Assembly: GCA_900549025.1 (NCBI GenBank)
Contig: URMZ01000005.1
Span: 1-64,000, forward strand
Length of the DNA stretch: 64,000 bases
Direction of reading: 5' to 3'
DNA from: an uncultured Collinsella sp.
GTDB lineage: Bacteria > Actinomycetota > Coriobacteriia > Coriobacteriales > Coriobacteriaceae
This document shows positions 54,219 through 62,506 of the stretch, piece after piece. The position numbers and the translations under genes were made by a program. The notes below the pieces were generated by a model. The model made no database searches. It saw nothing but the letters and a program-made list of their open reading frames with translations, and had not been told where the DNA came from. Position 1 is the stretch's first letter; each line of letters begins with the position of its first letter.

Positions 54219-55469
54219 TTAGAGAGCGGGTGGGAGGGTGTCGAGGAGGGCATGGGCGGTGTTGGCGGCGCAGTCGCGTGAGTCGATGATGTAGTCGGCC
54301 CAGGCGCGGTAGCGCGGCATACGCTGCTCGGCCAGCTTGTCGATGCCGTCGCGCGCGGTGATGGGGCGGCCCTTGTGGGCGAGCTCGTCGAGCTTGCGGT
54401 TGAGCATCACGATCTGGCTGTTTTGGTGCAGCAGAGGGTAGTTCTCGTCGCGCGTAACCACGCCGCCGCCGGTGGAGAGCACCAAGCCGCTGCGCTTGGA
54501 GATGTCGGCCAGCGCTGCCGTCTCCTGCTCGCGGAAGGCCGCCTCGCCGCACTTGACGATAAAGTCGGCGCAGGGCATGCCCAGGCGCTCCTCGAGGGCG
54601 CGATCGAGGTCGATGTGCTCGCGGCCCGTGAGCTGAGCGATCTGCTCGCCCACGCGGGTCTTGCCCGAGCCCGGCATGCCAATCAGGGCGATGTTCTGCT
54701 CATGGCGCGACAGGCGCTCCGTTACGTCCAGGATGCGCTCGCGCGGGGTGACCTGGCCGGTATAGCGCTCGACGGCCTGTGCCGCCTGTGCCACGAGCAT
54801 CAGCAGTCCGCCGATGTAGGGGATGCCGCGGCGCTCGGCCTCGAACATCAGACCCGTGCGGGCGGGGTTGTAGACAATGTCGATGACGCCTTCGAGCGCA
54901 TCGAGTCCTTCGAGCGTGCAGGGGGCGTCGGGGCAGTGGGGGAACATGCCGGCAGGCGTGCAGTTGACGAGCAGCGCGGCATCGGATTGCTGCGCGATGT
55001 TGTCGTAATTGACCTCGCTTGTGCGACCCACGGGTACGACGATGGCGCCCAGGTCGTCGAGTACCATGCTGGCCGTAGTGCCGGCACCGCCGGTGGCGCC
55101 GAGCACGAGGGCCTTCTTACTGGCAACCTCTACGCCCAGCTCCTCGACCAGGCACTGAAAACCGAAGTAGTCGGTGTTATCGCCGCGCAGGCGGCCGTCG
55201 GGCAGGCGCGTGATGGTGTTGACGTTGCCCATGCGCTCGGCGAGCGGGCTCAGCTCGTCCAGGTACTCCATGACGGCGCGCTTGTAGGGGATGGTCACGT
55301 TGGTGCCCTCCCACTCGTCGCCCGTCATAAAGGCCGCGAGGTCCTCGGGCTCGCGCTCAAATCGCACGTAATCGAGCCCAGCGAGCTCTTTGTAGATGGT
55401 TGGGGTGTAGCTGTGGCCCAACACGCGGCCCAGCACTCCGTAGGGGCGGGTTGCGGCGGTATCGGTCAT
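54219..55469 (-). CDS. aroEK: AroE-AroK fusion: shikimate dehydrogenase / shikimate kinase
   Basis: A 416-residue bifunctional enzyme for steps 4 and 5. The AroE part (1-245) has GRVLGHSYTPTIYK (shikimate-binding), NVTIPYKRAVM with the catalytic Lys, GDNTDYFGF and LVLGATGGAGTTAS for NADP. The AroK part (about 255-416) has IALIGMPGSGKTRVG (P-loop), IDLDRALEERLG and STGGGVVTR. The fusion order dehydrogenase-kinase means the shikimate made by one half is the substrate of the other. Its ATG directly abuts the pheA stop. Confidence 0.95.
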   Translation of the reverse strand: MTDTAATRPYGVLGRVLGHSYTPTIYKELAGLDYVRFEREPEDLAAFMTGDEWEGTNVTIPYKRAVMEYLDELSPLAERMGNVNTITRLPDGRLRGDNTDYFGFQCLVEELGVEVASKKALVLGATGGAGTTASMVLDDLGAIVVPVGRTSEVNYDNIAQQSDAALLVNCTPAGMFPHCPDAPCTLEGLDALEGVIDIVYNPARTGLMFEAERRGIPYIGGLLMLVAQAAQAVERYTGQVTPRERILDVTERLSRHEQNIALIGMPGSGKTRVGEQIAQLTGREHIDLDRALEERLGMPCADFIVKCGEAAFREQETAALADISKRSGLVLSTGGGVVTRDENYPLLHQNSQIVMLNRKLDELAHKGRPITARDGIDKLAEQRMPRYRAWADYIIDSRDCAANTAHALLDTLPPAL

Positions 55470-56615
55470 CTAGAGCACCTCCGTGTAGCTGCCAAAGTAG
55501 GTGAAGCTTTCGCACACGTCGTCGATGGAATCGAGCAGGTCGTCGAGGGCCTTGCTGCCAAAGGGGCAGTCCAGATCAAAGTAGAACATAAACTCAAAGT
55601 CGCGGCCGGGGATGGGGCGGCTCTCGAGCTTGATGAGGTTGATGTTGAGTGCGTAGAAGCGCTCGAGCACGCGATAGAGGGCGCCCGGCTCGTTGGCCGT
55701 GGTGATCATGAGCGAGGTGCGATTAGCGCCGGGGTAGACGCGCGGCTCGCGGCTGATGACGACAAAGCGCGTGTAGTTGTTGTCCGAGTCTTGGATATTG
55801 GGCTCCAACACCTCGAGGCCATACAGCGTGGCACAGCTGCGCGATGCGATGGCGGCAACATCGGTGCGTTCGGAGTTGGCGACCATCTCAGCCGACATGG
55901 CCGTGTTGGGGTACTTGGTGGCGCGCAGGCCGTGGTTCTCGATAAAGCCGGCGCACTGGGCAATGGCTTGGCCGTGGCTGTAGACCTCGCGCACGTCGGC
56001 GAGCTTGGTGCCGGGCTTGACGAGCAAGTTGTGGTCGATCTTGAGGCGAAGCGAGCGCACGATGTGGAAGTCGAACTGGGCGAGCAGGTCGTAGACGGCG
56101 TTGACCGAGCCGGCGGTGGAGTTCTCGATGGGCAGCACGCCAAACTCGCAGAAGCCGTCGCGCACAGCGCGCATAACGCCTTCGAAGGTCTCGAAAAACG
56201 CGATGTCGGGCACGTCGAAGAGCTTGCACGCGGCGATTTGACTGTAAGCGCCCTCAACGCCCTGGCAAGCGACGGTGGCAGTTTGAGGGAAGGGAGTGTC
56301 GGAGGCTGCAGCCGTGGCGTGGGCCTTTTGCGAGACAGTGATGCCCTTGAGTTCGTTGATGTAGCGCTGCTGCTCGGCCTTGCTCATGCTCATGAGGAGA
56401 CGGAACAGGGTGATGGTCTGCGCCTCGTAGCGCTCGGGCGCGCGGCTGGCGAGGTTGTTGAGCTTGGAGCGCTCGCGGGCGGGGTCGAAGACGGCCTTGC
56501 CCATCTCGATTTTTGACTTGGCGACTTCGGTGGCAATGTCCATGCGCTCGATAAAGCTGTTGAGGAGCGTGGTGTCGATGCCATCGATGGCCTGGCGGAT
56601 GTCAGCAAGGTCCAT
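55470..56615 (-). CDS. pheA: PheA, chorismate mutase / prephenate dehydratase
   Basis: A 381-residue P-protein for phenylalanine. Residues 1-90 are an AroQ-type chorismate mutase (DIRQAIDGIDTTLLNSFIERM). Residues about 105-285 are prephenate dehydratase (VACQGVEGAYSQIAA, FGVLPIENSTAGSV, NNYTRFVVISRE with the catalytic Thr). Residues about 295-375 are an ACT domain (TSLMITTANEPGALYRVL, LESRPIPG) for feedback by Phe. It lies 39 bases downstream of aroC. Confidence 0.95.
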   Translation of the reverse strand: MDLADIRQAIDGIDTTLLNSFIERMDIATEVAKSKIEMGKAVFDPARERSKLNNLASRAPERYEAQTITLFRLLMSMSKAEQQRYINELKGITVSQKAHATAAASDTPFPQTATVACQGVEGAYSQIAACKLFDVPDIAFFETFEGVMRAVRDGFCEFGVLPIENSTAGSVNAVYDLLAQFDFHIVRSLRLKIDHNLLVKPGTKLADVREVYSHGQAIAQCAGFIENHGLRATKYPNTAMSAEMVANSERTDVAAIASRSCATLYGLEVLEPNIQDSDNNYTRFVVISREPRVYPGANRTSLMITTANEPGALYRVLERFYALNINLIKLESRPIPGRDFEFMFYFDLDCPFGSKALDDLLDSIDDVCESFTYFGSYTEVL

Positions 56616-56654
56616 AGGGACCCCTTTCGTGAATCATTGCCCGGGGTGGGCTGG

Positions 56655-57752
56655 TTAGCGCTGGGCGGCGTCCTCGAGGAGGGCGTCCCAGATGGCGAGC
56701 GCCGCGGCTGCCTCGGCTACGGGGACGGCTCGGGGGACGATGCAGGGATCGTGACGGCCGTGGACCGAGAGCTCGGCATTTTCCATGGCGTCCATGTCTA
56801 CGGTCTGCTGCTCGCGGCCAATTGAGGGCGTCGGCTTTACGGCCATGCGCCACATGACGGGCGCGCCGGTCGAAATACCGCCCAGGATGCCGCCGGCGTT
56901 ATTGGACTCGACTTCGATCTCGCCGGTCTCGGCATCGATGCGATACGGATCGTTGTTCTCGCTGCCGCGCATGGCGGCCACGGCAAAGCCCATGCCAAAC
57001 TCCACGCCCTTTACGGCGGGAATGCCAAACGCGATTTGCGCGATGCGGTTCTCGATGCCGTCGAACATGGGGTCGCCGATGCCCGTGGGAAGCCCGTAAA
57101 TGCCGCACTCCACGATGCCGCCGATGCTGTCGAGTTCATCGCGCGCGGCCAGAATCTCCTCGCGCATGCGGCCGGCTGCGGCGGCGTCAATGCACGGCAG
57201 GTCGTTCGTAAGGATCGCCTTGCGGTCGGCCTCTCGATAGACCATATCGTCCATCGGCAGGTCGGAGATGCCGCCGATCTGCGCGACGTGCGCCATGACC
57301 TGAATGCCGCGGGCCTCGAGTGCCTGTAGCGCAATGCCGCCGGCGATGCATAAGGGTGCCGTTAGGCGGCCGGAAAAATGCCCGCCACCAGCAACATCGT
57401 GCATGTTGTGATACTTCACGCGCGCGGGGAAGTCCGCATGTCCGGGACGGGGCTTGCAGCGCAGCTCGGAGTAATCATTGGAGCGCGTGTTGGTGTTCTC
57501 GATAATCGCGGCAATGGGCGCGCCGGTGGTATGTCCATCGACCACGCCGGCAATGATATGCGCGGCGTCGGCCTCGTGGCGCTTGGTTGCGGTCTCGTCG
57601 CGACCGGGGGCACGACGGTCCAAAAAGGCCTGCAGCTGCTCCTGGTCAACGGCAATACCGGCAGGAATGCCGTCGAGCGAGCAGCCGATAGCGGGGGAGT
57701 GCGACTGGCCAAAGATACTCAGATGCAAGACGTTGCCAAAGGTCGAGGACAT
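56655..57752 (-). CDS. aroC: AroC, chorismate synthase
   Basis: A 365-residue FMN-dependent enzyme, last step to chorismate. GNVLHLSIFGQSHSPAIG, RRAPGRDETATKRHEAD, GVVDGHTTGAPIA, RPGHADFPARVKYH and GGHFSGRLTAP are the family signatures; SNNAGGILGGISTGAPV lies near the end. It starts one base after the aroA stop region and is translationally linked. Confidence 0.97.
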   Translation of the reverse strand: MSSTFGNVLHLSIFGQSHSPAIGCSLDGIPAGIAVDQEQLQAFLDRRAPGRDETATKRHEADAAHIIAGVVDGHTTGAPIAAIIENTNTRSNDYSELRCKPRPGHADFPARVKYHNMHDVAGGGHFSGRLTAPLCIAGGIALQALEARGIQVMAHVAQIGGISDLPMDDMVYREADRKAILTNDLPCIDAAAAGRMREEILAARDELDSIGGIVECGIYGLPTGIGDPMFDGIENRIAQIAFGIPAVKGVEFGMGFAVAAMRGSENNDPYRIDAETGEIEVESNNAGGILGGISTGAPVMWRMAVKPTPSIGREQQTVDMDAMENAELSVHGRHDPCIVPRAVPVAEAAAALAIWDALLEDAAQR

Positions 57753-57753
57753 G

Positions 57754-59073
57754 CTATTCCTCCTCGAGCGTGACCTTACCGCCCAGCAGGCGGTAGTGGT
57801 CGAAGAAATCGGGATAGGACTTGTTGACGGCCTCGGCGCCGTGGATCACGACCTCGCCGGTGGCGCGGCTCGCGGCGATGGCGGCCATCATGGCGATGCG
57901 GTGGTCGTTGTGCGAATCGACCTCGCCGCCGGTGAAGGCATCGACACCCTTGATGATGAGGTCATCGCCGGCAATGCGCACCTGCGCGCCAAGCGCGGTG
58001 AGCTCGCGGGTGGTGGTGACCAGGCGGTCGGATTCCTTGATACGCAGACGGGCGCAATCGCGGATAAAGGTGCGGCCCTGTGCCAGCGAGGCCACGGCCG
58101 AGATAACGGGTACCAGGTCGGGAATGTCGTGGGCACTCATCTCAAAGCCGGCGAGCTTGTCGGACTGCACGGTGGCGGCGTTGGTGGAGCGCACGATGCG
58201 GGCGCCAAAGCGCGAAAGCGCAGCAAGCACGTTGCGGTCGCCCTGTGCGGAGCTCAGCGACACACCCTCCACGGTGATGGGGTCGGAGCCGATGGCGCCG
58301 GCGCACAGCCAAAAGGCAGCGTTGGACCAGTCGCCCTCGACGGCCACGTTGCCGGGCGTGCGATACGAGCCACTGCTCACGCGGAAGTTCGTGACCTCGG
58401 GCTGACCGTCCTTGGCGGGAATGCGCTCGACGTTGACCTCAACGCCAAAGGCCTTCATGGCCTGGATCGTTAGGTTGATGTAGGGGCGGCTCTCAATGAG
58501 GCCGGTCACCTGCACACAGGAGGGCTGGGCGAGCAACGGGGCTGCCAGCAGCAGGCCCGAGATGTACTGCGAGCTTACGTTGCCCGGCAGCACAAAGGTG
58601 CCCGGGCGCATGCGGCCGCTCGTCTTGAGCGGAAAACCGCCCAGACCCTGTAGGTCGCAGCCGGCGGCGATGATCTCGTCCGAGAGCGGGGAGAGCGGGC
58701 GTGCGCCCAGACGACCCTGGCCCACAAAGGTGGCCTCTGCGCCCAGCGCGCAGGCGACGGGCAACATAAAGCGGAGCGTGGAGCCACTCTCGCCGCAGTC
58801 GAGCGTGCCGCCGGCAAGTGCCTTGAGCAGGCCAAACTCAATACTCTTCATAGTGGGATGGACCTGGAAGCCATCCTCGACGGTCTCGATGCGAGCGCCC
58901 AGTGCCGTAAGGCAACGCACCGTAGCCTCGATGTCGGCGCAGGTGGTGTTGCAGGTAACGTGCGTCTCGCCGTTGGCAAGCGCGGCGCAGATGATCAGGC
59001 GATGCGCCATCGACTTGGACGCGATGGCGGGAACGGTGCCCTTAAGCGGGGACGGGGTGATGCGGGCTAGCAT
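57754..59073 (-). CDS. aroA: AroA, EPSP synthase
   Basis: A 439-residue 5-enolpyruvylshikimate-3-phosphate synthase. ITPSPLKGTVPAIASKSMAH (class I-type Lys/Ser-Lys site), DCGESGSTLRFMLP, GRLGARPLSPL, SSQYISGLLLAAPL, SDLVP-type VPVISAVASLAQG and RIKESDRL are visible. ATG 59073 is chosen with AAGGGAG 10 bases upstream; it overlaps the aroB end by 7 bases. Confidence 0.96.
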   Translation of the reverse strand: MLARITPSPLKGTVPAIASKSMAHRLIICAALANGETHVTCNTTCADIEATVRCLTALGARIETVEDGFQVHPTMKSIEFGLLKALAGGTLDCGESGSTLRFMLPVACALGAEATFVGQGRLGARPLSPLSDEIIAAGCDLQGLGGFPLKTSGRMRPGTFVLPGNVSSQYISGLLLAAPLLAQPSCVQVTGLIESRPYINLTIQAMKAFGVEVNVERIPAKDGQPEVTNFRVSSGSYRTPGNVAVEGDWSNAAFWLCAGAIGSDPITVEGVSLSSAQGDRNVLAALSRFGARIVRSTNAATVQSDKLAGFEMSAHDIPDLVPVISAVASLAQGRTFIRDCARLRIKESDRLVTTTRELTALGAQVRIAGDDLIIKGVDAFTGGEVDSHNDHRIAMMAAIAASRATGEVVIHGAEAVNKSYPDFFDHYRLLGGKVTLEEE

Positions 59074-60173
59074 GCGAATGCGTCTCCCTTCTGGCCGAGG
59101 CCCTCGGCAATGAGTTCGTGGAAAGTGGAAAGCGGCGTGCGGTCGATGCTGCAACGGCCAATGTCGTGCGGAATTACCAGGTCGATAGTGTCACCGGCGC
59201 GCTTTTTGTCGTGGAGTGCCTCGGCAAAGACGGCGTCGGCCGAAAGCTCGCAGCGGGTCTTGAGGCCGTGGCGCGCGCAGAGCTCCTCGATGCGAGCGGG
59301 AAGTTCGGCGTCGCAAATGCCGTGCAAGGCCGCGGCGCGCGTGATGATGCCCATACCGATTGACACGCAGTTGCCGTGCCCCAGCTCAAAATTCTCGCAG
59401 GCTTCGACGGCGTGTCCGGCGCTGTGTCCAAAGTTGAGCAGCTTGCGCTGGTTGGTTTCGCACTCGTCGGCGACGACGACGGCGCGCTTGATGTCGATAT
59501 TGCGGGCGATGATGAGTGCTACGCGGGCCACATCGCGGTTGAGTAGCTCCAGCGTGAGCGGAGTCTTCTCCAGCTCGGCGAAAAGCTCCGGGTCGGCGAT
59601 CACGGCGTGCTTGACGACCTCTCCGCAGCCGTCGGCGAACTGCTCGGGCGTGAGGGTGGCCAGGCACCCCACGTCGGCGATTACTACGCTCGGCTGCCAA
59701 AAGGCGCCGGCCAAGTTCTTGCCGGCAGCCAGGTCGATGGCGGTCTTGCCGCCCACCGACGAATCAACCATGGCGAGCAGGCTCGTCGGGATCTGCACAA
59801 ACTTGCAGCCGCGCATGTAGGTGGCGGCCACAAAGCCGGCAACGTCGCCCACGACGCCGCCGCCAAGCGCCACGATCACATCGGAGCGCGAAAGCTCGTG
59901 CTCGGCCACAAACTCAAGAATGGCAACGTAGGTCTCGGCGCGCTTATGGGCCTCGCCGGCCTCGAAGGTGCAGATGCTCACCTCGTAGCCTGACGCCTCC
60001 AGGCTCTGCTTAACGGGCATCTGGTAGAGCGGGCCCACGTTGGTGTCCGTCACGATGACGGCCTTGGTGCCGCCGGCAGTGGCGCGCACGAGCGGTCCCG
60101 CCTGCTCCAGCAAAAACGTGCCAACATGCACCTGGTAGGGGCGTGCGGTGTCGATATCGATGGTAATCGCCAT
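59067..60173 (-). CDS. aroB: AroB, 3-dehydroquinate synthase
   Basis: A 368-residue NAD- and zinc-dependent enzyme, second shikimate step. VTDTNVGPLY, EAGEAHKRAETY, ALGGGVVGDVAGFVAATYMRG, PTSLLAMVDSSVGGKTAID, GCGEVVKHAVI and LNFGHSAGHAVE (zinc His) are all present. It follows tyrA by 36 bases in the operon. Confidence 0.97.
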   Translation of the reverse strand: MAITIDIDTARPYQVHVGTFLLEQAGPLVRATAGGTKAVIVTDTNVGPLYQMPVKQSLEASGYEVSICTFEAGEAHKRAETYVAILEFVAEHELSRSDVIVALGGGVVGDVAGFVAATYMRGCKFVQIPTSLLAMVDSSVGGKTAIDLAAGKNLAGAFWQPSVVIADVGCLATLTPEQFADGCGEVVKHAVIADPELFAELEKTPLTLELLNRDVARVALIIARNIDIKRAVVVADECETNQRKLLNFGHSAGHAVEACENFELGHGNCVSIGMGIITRAAALHGICDAELPARIEELCARHGLKTRCELSADAVFAEALHDKKRAGDTIDLVIPHDIGRCSIDRTPLSTFHELIAEGLGQKGDAFAC

Positions 60174-60209
60174 AAGCTTCGGTCCTTTCGACCTGGCGTG
60201 ATAGGTGGT

Positions 60210-61124
60210 CTAGTGGGAGGCCTCGTCGTCGAGCGCGCGCTTGATGCGGTCGCCCTCGGCAAGGAGATTCTCCAGATAGCGCTGGTCGCGGTCCTTAAGG
60301 GCGCGGCTGTAGGCGCCGAGCGATTCGATAAGATGGTCGATCTCGAAGGCGAGCGCATCGGCGTCGTCGATCATAAGCTCGGACCACATCTGAGGATTGA
60401 GGTGCGCCACGCGGGTGAGATCGCGGTAGCTTCCGGCCGAAAAGCCGTGGTGGACCTGGGCGGTGGGGCTCTTGACGTAGGCGTTGGATACCACGTGCGC
60501 AAGCTGGCTCGTGAAGGCGATGACGCGGTCGTGTTCGGCGGCGCTGGTCACGCTGAACTTGCCAAAGCCCAAGGGGCGCACCATCTCGCGCACCTGGCCC
60601 AAAAGCTCCAGCTTAAGGGCATCGTCTACCGCGGGTGGCACGAGCACGAGCGGGGCGCCCTGGAACAGGTCGGCGCGGGAGTGCGCATAGCCCGAGTACT
60701 GTGTGCCCGCCATGGGGTGCGCACCCACAAAGTAAAAGCCGTGCTCGCGTGCGAGCTCAAAGGCCCGCTCACACACAATGCCCTTGACGCCCACCGTGTC
60801 GATCACCACGGGGCCCATGATGGCCTCGGTATCGGTGGCGTCGGCGAGTGCCTGGGCGTGCGCCTCGAGCCACTCGATGCAGGCTTCGGGGTAACAGGCC
60901 AGCACGATGATGTCGCACTCGCCGAGCGTCTCGTCGTTGAGCTCCCCGACGGCAGTGCCCATGCTGGCGGCCGTCATGACATCGTCATCGGGGTCCCAGG
61001 CCAGCACGCGGACGCCCGCCTGTGCATAGCCGCGGGCAAAGCTACCGCCGATGAGGCCAAGGCCGACGATGCCGGCGCACTTGGGGCCGCCCTGGTTAAC
61101 ACGCGCGTTTCTCACCGTACCCAT
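60210..61124 (-). CDS. tyrA: TyrA, prephenate dehydrogenase
   Basis: A 304-residue NAD(P)-dependent enzyme for tyrosine. Nucleotide-binding GIVGLGLIGGSFARGY, then DIIVLACYPEAC, VIDTVGVKG and GAHPMAGTQYSGYAHS with the catalytic His; FTSQLAHVVSNAYV and HHGFSAGSYRDLTRVA lie in the helical half. No ACT domain follows, unlike some Gram-positive TyrA. It begins 3 bases after the aroF stop. Confidence 0.95.
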   Translation of the reverse strand: MGTVRNARVNQGGPKCAGIVGLGLIGGSFARGYAQAGVRVLAWDPDDDVMTAASMGTAVGELNDETLGECDIIVLACYPEACIEWLEAHAQALADATDTEAIMGPVVIDTVGVKGIVCERAFELAREHGFYFVGAHPMAGTQYSGYAHSRADLFQGAPLVLVPPAVDDALKLELLGQVREMVRPLGFGKFSVTSAAEHDRVIAFTSQLAHVVSNAYVKSPTAQVHHGFSAGSYRDLTRVAHLNPQMWSELMIDDADALAFEIDHLIESLGAYSRALKDRDQRYLENLLAEGDRIKRALDDEASH

Positions 61125-61127
61125 GGG

Positions 61128-62150
61128 CTACTCCATGGTCTCTTGGCAGACAACCTCGCGGATGGCTCGGATGCGGCGCATGGTGTCGTCGAACTGATCG
61201 GGGGTGAGGGCCTGGGCGCCGTCGGACCAGGCTCGGCTCGGCTCGTCGTGGACCTCGATCTCCAAGCCGTTGGCACCGCAGGCGGTCGCGGCGAGCGCCA
61301 TGGGCTCAACGTAGCGGGTGTAGCCGGTGGCGTGGCTGGGGTCGGCGACGACGGGCAGGTGCGACAGGTGGTGCAGCACCGGCACGGCGTTGAGGTCGAA
61401 GGTATTGCGGGTGCGGGTCTCGAAGGTGCGGATACCGCGCTCGCACAGGATGACGTTGTCGTTGCCCTCGCTCATGATGTACTCGGCTGCCATAAGCAGC
61501 TCGTCGATCGTGCCGGACATGCCGCGCTTGAGTAGAATCGGGGTCTGGGTCTTGCCGACCTCCTTGAGCAGGGGGAAGTTCTGGGCGTTGCGGGCGCCGA
61601 TCTGCATGACGTCAATCTTCTTGTCCAAGAAGACCTGCACGTCGCGTGGATCCATGATCTCGGTGACGATCGGCATGTCGAGCTCGGCAGACGCCTCGCA
61701 CAGCAGGTCGAGGCCGGCGGGGCCCATGCCCTGGTAGGCGTAGGGGGAGGTGCGGGGCTTGTAGGCGCCACCGCGCAGCATCGTGGCGCCGGCGGCCTTC
61801 ACGCGGCGTGCGATGCGGATGAGGTTCTCGCCCTCGACGGAGCAGGGGCCGGCGATGACTTGGAACTGGTCGCCGCCGATCTTGACGCCGTGGCCGCAGT
61901 CGATGACGGAGTCCTCGGGGTGGAACTTGCGGTTGGCGCGCTTGAACGGCTCGGAGACGCGCTGCACGCGCTCGACGACATCCATGGACTCGAGCAGGAA
62001 CGGGTCGATCTTGGTCGTATCGCCCACCAGGCCGATGATCGTCTCGTTCTCGCCGCGCGAGACATCGGTCTTCAGACCCTTTTTCTCAATCCAGCTGACG
62101 ATATGGCTTACGGCCTCGTCGCTGGCGCTCTGCTTTAAAATTGCAATCAT
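61128..62150 (-). CDS. aroF: AroF, DAHP synthase (type I-beta with N-terminal regulatory domain)
   Basis: A 340-residue first enzyme of the shikimate pathway. Residues 1-70 form a ferredoxin-like regulatory domain as in Thermotoga-type DAHP synthase; the barrel shows VIAGPCSVEGE, LRGGAYKPRTSPYAYQG, EIMDPRDV, QIGARNAQNFPLL, LLKRGMSGTI, ILCERGIRTFE and VVADPSHATGYT. ATG 62150 has GAGG 6 bases upstream. It leads the aromatic operon, downstream of an attenuator-like hairpin. Confidence 0.95.
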   Translation of the reverse strand: MIAILKQSASDEAVSHIVSWIEKKGLKTDVSRGENETIIGLVGDTTKIDPFLLESMDVVERVQRVSEPFKRANRKFHPEDSVIDCGHGVKIGGDQFQVIAGPCSVEGENLIRIARRVKAAGATMLRGGAYKPRTSPYAYQGMGPAGLDLLCEASAELDMPIVTEIMDPRDVQVFLDKKIDVMQIGARNAQNFPLLKEVGKTQTPILLKRGMSGTIDELLMAAEYIMSEGNDNVILCERGIRTFETRTRNTFDLNAVPVLHHLSHLPVVADPSHATGYTRYVEPMALAATACGANGLEIEVHDEPSRAWSDGAQALTPDQFDDTMRRIRAIREVVCQETME

Positions 62151-62183
62151 GGTGTGCCTCTCACCTCGATGGATAACTTTTGC

Positions 62184-62208
62184 AAAAACGGCCCGCATCG
62201 CGAGCCGT
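62184..62208 (-). promoter_or_regulatory. Attenuator-like terminator hairpin ahead of aroF
   Basis: On the minus strand ACGGCTCGC pairs with GCGGGCCGT (one T-G) around a 3-base loop and runs straight into TTTTT. It lies 34 bases before the aroF ATG, so it would cut transcription before the operon unless relieved. A possible 20-codon leader ORF (ATG 62223, with His, Tyr and Phe codons) overlaps it. Confidence 0.6.
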
Positions 62209-62312
62209 GTATATATGGTGCATGAGAGTTTATACTATCTGACTCGCTTTTGCCTTCTAAAGTGGGCCGTTGCGCCGCGTCTTCCTCGGAATTGCAAAGC
62301 TTTTTCTTTTTT

Positions 62313-62342
62313 TTGATAGCCCGTGGTGCACTTGGGTATAAT
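62313..62342 (+). promoter_or_regulatory. Promoter of tRNA-Arg(CCG)
   Basis: TTGATA, 18-base spacer, TATAAT, ending 11 bases before the tRNA. Confidence 0.75.
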
Positions 62343-62353
62343 GCCAAACGTTG

Positions 62354-62430
62354 GCCCTATTAGCTCAGGGGATTAGAGCGTCTGCCTCCGGAGCAGAAGG
62401 CCGTTGGTTCGAATCCAACATGGGGCACCA
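62354..62430 (+). tRNA. tRNA-Arg (anticodon CCG)
   Basis: Acceptor arms GCCCTAT/ATGGGGC (one T-G), D-arm with AGCTCAGGGG, anticodon stem TCTGC/GCAGA with loop CTCCGGA, T-arm GTTGG/CCAAC and encoded CCA. Confidence 0.96.
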
Positions 62431-62441
62431 TCGAACGTAAG

Positions 62442-62476
62442 ACCGTCCGAACCTCGCATGGTCCGGGCGGTTTTTC
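62442..62476 (+). terminator. Terminator after tRNA-Arg(CCG)
   Basis: ACCGTCCGAACC can fold with GGTCCGGGCGGT and is followed by TTTTT. Confidence 0.8.
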
Positions 62477-62506
62477 TTATACCGACGCGACGTGATGGGA
62501 CGTGGT

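Noticed and set aside
54375-56516. 713-codon plus-strand open frame
   Set aside because: Shadow of aroE-K and pheA; Ala/Gly/Val/His-rich with no recognisable domain.
60126-61535. 469-codon plus-strand open frame
   Set aside because: Shadow of tyrA and aroF in GC-rich DNA.
62150-62347. T-box riboswitch ahead of aroF
   Set aside because: The leader is under 100 bases, with no T-box consensus or specifier stem; only a terminator-like hairpin is visible.
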